Source: a virus
IMG/VR virus record: IMGVR_UViG_3300017751_000310
Span: 1-21,098 of that record
Length of the DNA stretch: 21,098 nucleotides
Direction: 5' to 3' (one strand)
Part shown: in pieces, positions 16,449 through 21,098 of the stretch
How positions within the stretch are numbered: position 1 is the stretch's first letter
Layout of the letters: the number at the start of each line of letters is the position of its first letter
Notes under the pieces: model-generated
Told to the model about the DNA's origin: nothing
The model's input: only the letters and a program-made list of their open reading frames with translations
Database searches by the model: none
Program-made: the position numbers and the translations under genes

Positions 16449-16724
16449 ATGAAATATTATTATATGATATCAATGGGTGAATTTTGGAAATTAGACCCAT
16501 CTTTAATAAGTATAATTGCCCAAAGGTGGACAAAAGATTCTATATTAATTGAAATATCAAAAGAACTTTCTATTTATGATGAGCAATTTGATAATATAGA
16601 TGAAATGTGTAATTTTACAATCCCAAATGGATTTTGGGAATTACTTAATGAAGGAACACCTTTTGAACCTTACATCCCAGAAATAGATGATCCCATTTTA
16701 CGAGGAGAAGTTGGCCCCCAATAA
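16449..16724 (+). CDS. Small acidic protein, function unknown
   Basis: A 91-residue protein starting 'MKYYYMISMGEFWKLDPSLI', rich in Asp, Glu and aromatics, with a proline-rich acidic C-terminus ('PFEPYIPEIDDPILRGEVGP'). It has no transmembrane segment or recognisable motif. It starts 12 bases after the lectin-like gene with no promoter box between, so it is probably on the same transcript. A role as a fibre assembly helper would fit its position but nothing in the sequence shows it. ATG 16449 gives the longest frame; ATG 16464 and 16473 are alternatives. Confidence 0.55.
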   Translation: MKYYYMISMGEFWKLDPSLISIIAQRWTKDSILIEISKELSIYDEQFDNIDEMCNFTIPNGFWELLNEGTPFEPYIPEIDDPILRGEVGPQ

Positions 16725-16760
16725 TATTTTTATTATATTAATGTTATATTTAAAAGGTTT

Positions 16761-17648
16761 ATGGGTCAATATACAATATTCCACATTGAGGGAGGATTAG
16801 GAAAACATATAACATCAACAGCAGTCGCTCGTTGTATAAAAAACAATCATCCTGACAGAAAATTAATAGTAGTTTGTGCTTACCCTGAAATATACCTAAA
16901 TCTAAGGTTTGTAGATAGGGTATATAGAATAGGAACCACCCCATATTTTTATGACGATTATATTAAGGGTAAAGACACTCTTATATTTAAACAAGAACCT
17001 TATTTCACCACAGACCACATTGTAAAAAGAAAACCATTAATTCAAAATTGGTGTAATTTATACAACTTAGAATATAATAATGAAATGCCTGAGTTGTTAT
17101 TTAATGTTAGACAAAAACAAATAGGTTTTAATAGATGGCAACGAGAAAAACCTATAATGCTTATTCAATCCAATGGGGGTCCTTTAGGAGATGCACAAAC
17201 TACCCCTTACTCTTGGACAAGAGATCTACCATACCAAAATACCTTAGACATAGTTAACCATTTTAAAGAAATTTATCATATCATTCAAATATGTAGGGAC
17301 GATAGTAATATTATCCCTGGTATAGAATCAATAAATAAACCATTACTTAACATGGAATTATTTAGTTTGCTATTAGTTAGTCAAAAACGTTTATTTATAG
17401 ATTCTTGCATGCAACATGCGGCATATGCTTTAAATTTACCTTCTATTGTATGTTGGATAGGCACCTCACCTTCAATCTTTGGGTATGATTTACATGAAAA
17501 TATACAAGCAAACATACCTGAAGGAGCAAAACTACCCGATAGTTATCTATTTGATTTTGGGTTTCAGGGTTCAGTGTATGAATGTCCTTTTATAGATGAG
17601 GAAATATTTGACTCAAATCAATTAATTAATACTTTAAAGTTATCATAA
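16761..17648 (+). CDS. GT9-like (heptosyltransferase-type) glycosyltransferase
   Basis: A 295-residue cytoplasmic protein with a GT-B look. The N-terminal nucleotide-binding-type half begins 'YTIFHIEGGLGKHITSTAVA', with Gly 11, 12 and 14 in the loop, then 'NHPDRKLIVVCAYPEI'. The C-terminal half has 'IDSCMQHAAYALNLPSIVCW' (about residues 213-232) followed by 'GTSPSIFGY'. That matches the 'DSGPMHLAAALGVPTVALFG' signature of glycosyltransferase family 9, with Cys-Met-Gln replacing Gly-Pro-Met before the conserved His. Known members transfer heptose or a related sugar in LPS core synthesis. The substrate here is unknown. AAAAGG (16752-16757) is a possible ribosome-binding site. The stop overlaps the sulfotransferase start by one base (TAATG), so the two enzymes probably act together. 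Confidence 0.78.
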   Translation: MGQYTIFHIEGGLGKHITSTAVARCIKNNHPDRKLIVVCAYPEIYLNLRFVDRVYRIGTTPYFYDDYIKGKDTLIFKQEPYFTTDHIVKRKPLIQNWCNLYNLEYNNEMPELLFNVRQKQIGFNRWQREKPIMLIQSNGGPLGDAQTTPYSWTRDLPYQNTLDIVNHFKEIYHIIQICRDDSNIIPGIESINKPLLNMELFSLLLVSQKRLFIDSCMQHAAYALNLPSIVCWIGTSPSIFGYDLHENIQANIPEGAKLPDSYLFDFGFQGSVYECPFIDEEIFDSNQLINTLKLS

Positions 17649-18460
17649 TGGAAAAACTATTTTTTCAATCATCATTACCACGCTCAGGATCAACACTATT
17701 ACAAAATATAATGGGTCAAAATCCAGATTTTTATACTACACCAACATCGGGAATAATAGAATTATTATACGCTGCAAAAGAAAGATATACTAATGCTTCT
17801 GAATTCAAAACCCAGGATAAAAAAGCAATGGAACAAGCCTTTTTATCTTTTTGTGGTGGTGGGATACATAATTACTTTGAATCTTTAACAGATAAAAAAT
17901 ATGTTATAGATAAAAGTAGAGGATGGTTAGGCTTTCAAGGTTTTTTAAATTCTATCCACCCTAACCCAAAAATTATTTGTATGGTTAGAGACCCTAGAGC
18001 TATATTTACTTCTTTTGAAAAAAAGTTTAGAGCAAATCCTCTTTCACAAGTACATACTGCAACTATAAATAAAGGGTACAACACAACAGAAAAAAGAATA
18101 GATCATTGGATTCAAGATCCTCCTATAGGACTTACACTTGAAAGGTTATATCAAGCTTTAAAAGAAAACTATACTTCAAAAATGCTTATTCTTAGGTTTG
18201 AAGATTTAACATTCAACCCTCAAAAAGAAATTGAAAAAGTATACAATTATCTAGAATTACCACAATTCAAACATGATTTTAATAATGTAGAACAAGTTAC
18301 CCATGAAGATGATACCTTCCATGGTATATATGGTGACCACCAAATAAGGCAACAAGTAAAACCAGTTAAAAGTGATTATAACCAAATTCTAGGAGTTGAC
18401 GCTGCAAATTGGGTCAAAAATAGATATCAATGGTTTTACGATACTTTTAATTATAGTTAA
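17648..18460 (+). CDS. PAPS-dependent sulfotransferase
   Basis: A 270-residue protein with both PAPS-binding signatures. The 5'-phosphosulfate loop is 'SLPRSGSTLLQ' (P11-R12-S13-G14-S15-T16) at the N-terminus. The 3'-phosphate motif is 'MVRDPRAIFTSF' (R114 and S122 are the expected contacts), followed by the late 'LILRFEDLTFNPQKEIEKVY' seen in Sulfotransfer families. The length is usual for a single-domain cytosolic sulfotransferase. It would move sulfate from PAPS to a hydroxyl, plausibly of a sugar, given the coupled glycosyltransferase upstream. PAPS would have to come from the host. The target (fibre, host polysaccharide or metabolite) is not shown by the sequence. No signal peptide or membrane segment. 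Confidence 0.87.
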   Translation: MEKLFFQSSLPRSGSTLLQNIMGQNPDFYTTPTSGIIELLYAAKERYTNASEFKTQDKKAMEQAFLSFCGGGIHNYFESLTDKKYVIDKSRGWLGFQGFLNSIHPNPKIICMVRDPRAIFTSFEKKFRANPLSQVHTATINKGYNTTEKRIDHWIQDPPIGLTLERLYQALKENYTSKMLILRFEDLTFNPQKEIEKVYNYLELPQFKHDFNNVEQVTHEDDTFHGIYGDHQIRQQVKPVKSDYNQILGVDAANWVKNRYQWFYDTFNYS

Positions 18461-18479
18461 TTTTTAAACAAACAATTAA

Positions 18480-18487
18480 TATTTATA
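18480..18487 (+). promoter_or_regulatory. TATTTATA box only 3 bases before an ATG
   Basis: TATTTATA ends at 18487 and the ATG of the 86-aa gene is at 18491. If this is a promoter of the usual geometry, RNA would start at or inside the start codon. It could serve the sheath genes further downstream, make a leaderless message, or not be a promoter at all. Confidence 0.4.
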
Positions 18488-18490
18488 AAC

Positions 18491-18751
18491 ATGGCAGAAA
18501 AAACCAAAAATCCAGTTTTAACAAAAGAAGAAATAGAAAATTTAAATTCGTTACAACAACAACAAAATAATTTAATTTATAATTTAGGTCAAACTGAATA
18601 TCAATTAAAAGTTTTTGAGGACAGAAAAAAAAATATTTACCAAAACTTACAAAACTTAGAAGGTAAACAAACCGAATCAGCTCAAGAAATAGAAAACAAA
18701 TACGGACAGGGATCAGTAAATCTAGAGAACGGCGAATTTATTAAAGACTAA
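18491..18751 (+). CDS. Small coiled-coil protein upstream of tail sheath, function unknown
   Basis: An 86-residue protein. Residues about 11-70 are a Gln/Glu/Lys-rich coiled coil ('LTKEEIENLNSLQQQQNNLI' and onward to 'QEIENKYGQGSVNLENGEF'). Small proteins ending in a 'KYG.G..NLE.GEF' turn recur in T4-like phages of aquatic bacteria, as far as I recall; their function is unknown to me. It has no in-frame ATG after position 1. The direct neighbour downstream is gp18, so a role in tail or sheath assembly is plausible (inference). Confidence 0.65.
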   Translation: MAEKTKNPVLTKEEIENLNSLQQQQNNLIYNLGQTEYQLKVFEDRKKNIYQNLQNLEGKQTESAQEIENKYGQGSVNLENGEFIKD

Positions 18752-18775
18752 TCGCATTTTTAAAGACTTCTGTCG

Positions 18776-18783
18776 TATTTATA
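18776..18783 (+). promoter_or_regulatory. Candidate late promoter box (TATTTATA) for tail sheath
   Basis: TATTTATA followed by A, ending 22 bases before the gp18 ATG at 18806. It has nearly the same geometry as the box before gp19. Confidence 0.55.
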
Positions 18784-18805
18784 AACAAAATAAACATATT
18801 ATAAA

Positions 18806-20530
18806 ATGGCAGAAGTACTTTTATCCCCCGGCGTATTAGCAAGAGAAAATGATCAATCTTTTCTCACATCTCAACCAGTACAAGCTGGAGCAGCAATATT
18901 AGGTCCAACTGTAAAAGGACCAGTTGGTATACCAACTATAGTTACTACATACTCAGATTACCAAAACGTATTTGGTGCTAAAATAGTAAGTGGTAGTTCA
19001 GAATACACTTATTTAACTTCTATAGCAGCTTATAACTACTTCCAACAAGGAGGAGATTCATTATTAGTAACTAGAATAGTTAGTGGTTCTTATACTGAAG
19101 CTACTAGTTCTAAGATTCTTAATGAAGAAAATATTTCATCATTTACTTTAGAAACTTTATCTGAAGGAGCTAATCAAAATAGTAGTTCTTCATTAGGTAC
19201 ACAAGGACAACTATCAGCAGGAACTGCTGATAACATTAGATGGGAAATTGCATCTCCAAATACAGCATCAGGAACATTCGCATTACTTATTAGACAAGGT
19301 AATGACATTACAAATAACAAAACAATATTAGAAACTTGGGCAAATTTATCTTTAGATCCAAATTCAACTAATTACATTGAAAAAGTAATAGGTAACGCTA
19401 AACAATCAGTTGATACTGATGGAACTGAATCTTACATAAAATATTCAGGAGAATATGCTAATACTTCAAGATATGTAAGAGTAAAATCCGTATCTACACC
19501 AACTTTAAATTATGTAGACAATGCAGGTTTTGCAAAATCTGAATTTACTTCTTCAATACCATTAGCATCAGAAGGAGCTTTTGGTGCAGCTATAGGTAAA
19601 GCATTTGGTTCAGGAGCACCTGCTAATTTTTATGGAGATATTAACGATACTAATACTCAAGGAGTAAAAGGTAGTGATTATGTAAATTCAATTAATTTAT
19701 TAGCTAATCAAGATTTATTCCAATATAACTTAATAGTAGCCCCAGGTTTAACAAAAGATATGAGTGTAAGTGGAGGAGCATCATCCTTAACTACATTAAT
19801 AGATAATGCTCAAACAAGGGGAGATAATTTAGCTATTATAGATTTAAAAAATTACGGCTCAGGAATTAACACAGTAACAGCAGCAGCGGATGCAATAGAT
19901 TCTTCATATGCAACAGCATATTGGCCATGGTTACAAACAATTGATCCAGATTTAGGATCTAGAGTTTGGGTACCAGCTTCAACAATGATGCCAGGTGTAT
20001 TTGCCTTTAACGATAAAGCAGGAGAAACATGGTTTGCACCTGCAGGTTTAAGTAGAGGTGGATTAACAACTGTTATTAGAGCAGAAAGAGCTTTAACAAA
20101 TGGTAATAGAAATACTTTATACGAAAATAACGTTAACCCAATAGCTACATTCCCTAACACAGGAGTAGTAGTATTTGGACAGAAAACACTACAGAAAAGA
20201 CCAAGTGCTTTAGATAGAGTAAATGTTAGAAGATTATTAATTTCTCTTAAGAATTTCATTTCACAAATAGCAGATAATTTAGTATTTGAACAAAATACAA
20301 TAGCTACAAGAAACAATTTCTTAAGTCAAGTAAACCCATATCTAGCAAGTGTACAACAAAGACAAGGATTATATGCTTTTAAAGTAGTAATGGATGATAG
20401 TAATAATACACCAGATGTCATAGACAGAAATCAATTAGTAGGACAAATTTATATTCAACCAACTAAAACAGCTGAATTTATTTACCTAGATTTTAATGTA
20501 TTACCAACTGGAGCTACTTTCCCAGCATAA
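18806..20530 (+). CDS. 18: Contractile tail sheath protein, T4 gp18-like
   Basis: A 574-residue protein. The N-terminus 'EVLLSPGVLARENDQSFLTS' and then 'AGAAILGPTVKGPVGIPTIV' is the sheath signature. The mid-region 'YWPWLQTIDPDLGSRVWVPA' and 'AGETWFAPAGLSRG' leads into the conserved C-terminal domain, with 'RRLLISLKNFISQIADNLVF' and the closing 'GQIYIQPTKTAEFIYLDFNV'. T4 gp18 is 659 residues; this shorter form is like those of cyanophage-type relatives. It polymerises around the gp19 tube and contracts on infection. It has its own promoter-like box and no strong Shine-Dalgarno. The antisense frame inside it is a shadow. Confidence 0.97.
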   Translation: MAEVLLSPGVLARENDQSFLTSQPVQAGAAILGPTVKGPVGIPTIVTTYSDYQNVFGAKIVSGSSEYTYLTSIAAYNYFQQGGDSLLVTRIVSGSYTEATSSKILNEENISSFTLETLSEGANQNSSSSLGTQGQLSAGTADNIRWEIASPNTASGTFALLIRQGNDITNNKTILETWANLSLDPNSTNYIEKVIGNAKQSVDTDGTESYIKYSGEYANTSRYVRVKSVSTPTLNYVDNAGFAKSEFTSSIPLASEGAFGAAIGKAFGSGAPANFYGDINDTNTQGVKGSDYVNSINLLANQDLFQYNLIVAPGLTKDMSVSGGASSLTTLIDNAQTRGDNLAIIDLKNYGSGINTVTAAADAIDSSYATAYWPWLQTIDPDLGSRVWVPASTMMPGVFAFNDKAGETWFAPAGLSRGGLTTVIRAERALTNGNRNTLYENNVNPIATFPNTGVVVFGQKTLQKRPSALDRVNVRRLLISLKNFISQIADNLVFEQNTIATRNNFLSQVNPYLASVQQRQGLYAFKVVMDDSNNTPDVIDRNQLVGQIYIQPTKTAEFIYLDFNVLPTGATFPA

Positions 20531-20546
20531 AAATTAAAGAATTAGA

Positions 20547-20554
20547 TATTTATA
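20547..20554 (+). promoter_or_regulatory. Candidate late promoter box (TATTTATA) for tail tube
   Basis: TATTTATA followed by A, ending 22 bases before the ATG at 20577. Tail tube is needed in many copies, which fits a separate promoter in a 46-base gap. Confidence 0.55.
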
Positions 20555-20576
20555 ACAAGAAATAAATTAGAACAAC

Positions 20577-21065
20577 ATGCCAGTAATAGATCCAAACGAA
20601 ATATTTTTTACCGCTTTTGAACCAAAGCAAGCCAATAGGTTTATCCTTTATATGGACGGTATACCAAGCTTCATTATTAAAGGAGTTAGTGCAGTATCAC
20701 TAACACAAGGTGAAGTAACATTAAACCACATTAACATCCTTAGAAAAGTAAAAGGTAAATCAGTATGGAATGATGTTACAATGACATTATTTGACCCAAT
20801 AACTCCATCAGGAGCTCAAGCAGTAATGGAATGGGTAAGATTAGGACATGAATCTGTAACTGGTAGAGATGGTTATTCCGATTTCTATAAGAAAGATTTA
20901 ACAATCAATGTATTAGGACCAGTAGGTGATATTGTTTCAGAATGGATATTAAAAGGTGCATTCATTAAAGAATCTACATTTGGAGATTACAACTGGGATA
21001 CTGAAAACGAAGCAAAACAAATAGAATTAACTCTAGCAATCGATTACGCAGTATTAAATTTCTAA
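20577..21065 (+). CDS. 19: Tail tube protein, T4 gp19-like
   Basis: A 162-residue protein, the size expected for gp19 (163 in T4). Conserved features are 'QANRFILYMDGIPSFIIKGV' at residues 18-37, the beta core 'TLNHINILRKVKGKSVWNDV', 'MTLFDPITPSGAQAVMEW', and the C-terminal 'GAFIKESTFGDYNWDTENEA' followed by 'IELTLAIDYAVL'. It forms the inner tube through which DNA passes, surrounded by gp18. It follows gp18 directly, as in T4. Confidence 0.97.
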   Translation: MPVIDPNEIFFTAFEPKQANRFILYMDGIPSFIIKGVSAVSLTQGEVTLNHINILRKVKGKSVWNDVTMTLFDPITPSGAQAVMEWVRLGHESVTGRDGYSDFYKKDLTINVLGPVGDIVSEWILKGAFIKESTFGDYNWDTENEAKQIELTLAIDYAVLNF

Positions 21066-21085
21066 AAATAATTAAATATTTTATT

Positions 21086-21093
21086 AAGGGGAG
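21086..21093 (+). promoter_or_regulatory. Strong ribosome-binding site of the next gene (start beyond the window)
   Basis: AAGGGGAG, the same core as at 2088-2095, five bases before the right edge. T4 gene order suggests the portal protein (gp20) follows, but nothing of it is visible. Confidence 0.6.
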
Positions 21094-21098
21094 CTTGG

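Noticed and set aside
16721-16736. ATAATA-TTTT-TATTAT inverted repeat after the 91-aa gene
   Set aside because: It is an AT-only stem too weak to be a convincing terminator in such AT-rich DNA.
15425-18071. Forward TATAAATA (T4 late consensus) at 15425 and 18064
   Set aside because: Both are inside coding regions and not placed before a gene; no forward-strand TATAAATA was seen in an intergenic gap.
18741-18768. Repeated TTAAAGACT before the tail sheath gene
   Set aside because: A nine-base repeat of AT-rich sequence, once in the gene end and once in the gap; no function suggested.
19852-20316. 154-aa antisense frame inside the tail sheath gene
   Set aside because: It is fully contained in a confident gp18 frame, has no promoter or ribosome-binding site, and its composition is what the complement of that gene gives.
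1-21098. Alternative genetic code (no TGA used as a stop among 17 gene units)
   Set aside because: TAA ends 15 and TAG ends 2; in an AT-rich genome this is ordinary bias, and no in-frame TGA was seen that would need reassignment.

Overview
The window is part of the structural (late) region of a T4-like contractile-tailed phage. The DNA is strongly AT-rich, nearly all of it is coding, and all 17 gene units read on the + strand. Four landmarks fix the identity: a gp13-like neck protein (cut by the left edge), a gp14-like neck protein, a gp15-like sheath-stabiliser/tail terminator, and at the far end gp18 (tail sheath) and gp19 (tail tube). The glycine/serine-rich adhesins with 'WKKV.VSGS' N-termini, 'GGTGATTL' linkers and a peptidase S74 tail look like those I associate with uncultured marine myoviruses. 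The host cannot be named from the sequence.

Layout: 1-2060 neck and tail-completion genes, tightly packed. 2100-16436 is a roughly 14-kb block of surface adhesin/fibre genes. It holds three large related virion proteins (2100, 4893, 8351), a repeat-containing fibre (9376), two tiny proteins (10572, 10766), a very long beta-roll fibre with an S74 autochaperone (11053-15027, broken by one in-frame TAA at 12163), and a LamG/FN3-type lectin-like protein (15027). 16449-18460 carries a small orphan protein, a GT9-like glycosyltransferase and a PAPS-type sulfotransferase. 18491-21065 holds a small coiled-coil protein, the tail sheath and the tail tube. A strong ribosome-binding site at the right edge announces the next gene, which in T4 order would be the portal.

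Working model: gp13/14/15 close the head-tail joint and cap the tail, and gp18/gp19 form the contractile tail. The adhesin block supplies receptor-binding fibres built by mixing a few interchangeable modules. The glycosyltransferase and sulfotransferase may decorate either the fibres or the host surface. In T4 the gp15-gp18 interval carries the terminase genes (16, 17); here it carries the adhesin and sugar/sulfate cassette.

Regulation: an 8-mer, TATTTATA, lies upstream of seven genes in the intergenic DNA and is a candidate late promoter. It is the exact reverse complement of the T4 late promoter TATAAATA. One strong rho-independent terminator (10526-10558) and one weaker candidate (8292-8336) divide the adhesin block, and two leaders (before 9376 and 11053) carry RNA hairpins. 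I saw no tRNA, rRNA, CRISPR array, insertion sequence or integrase.
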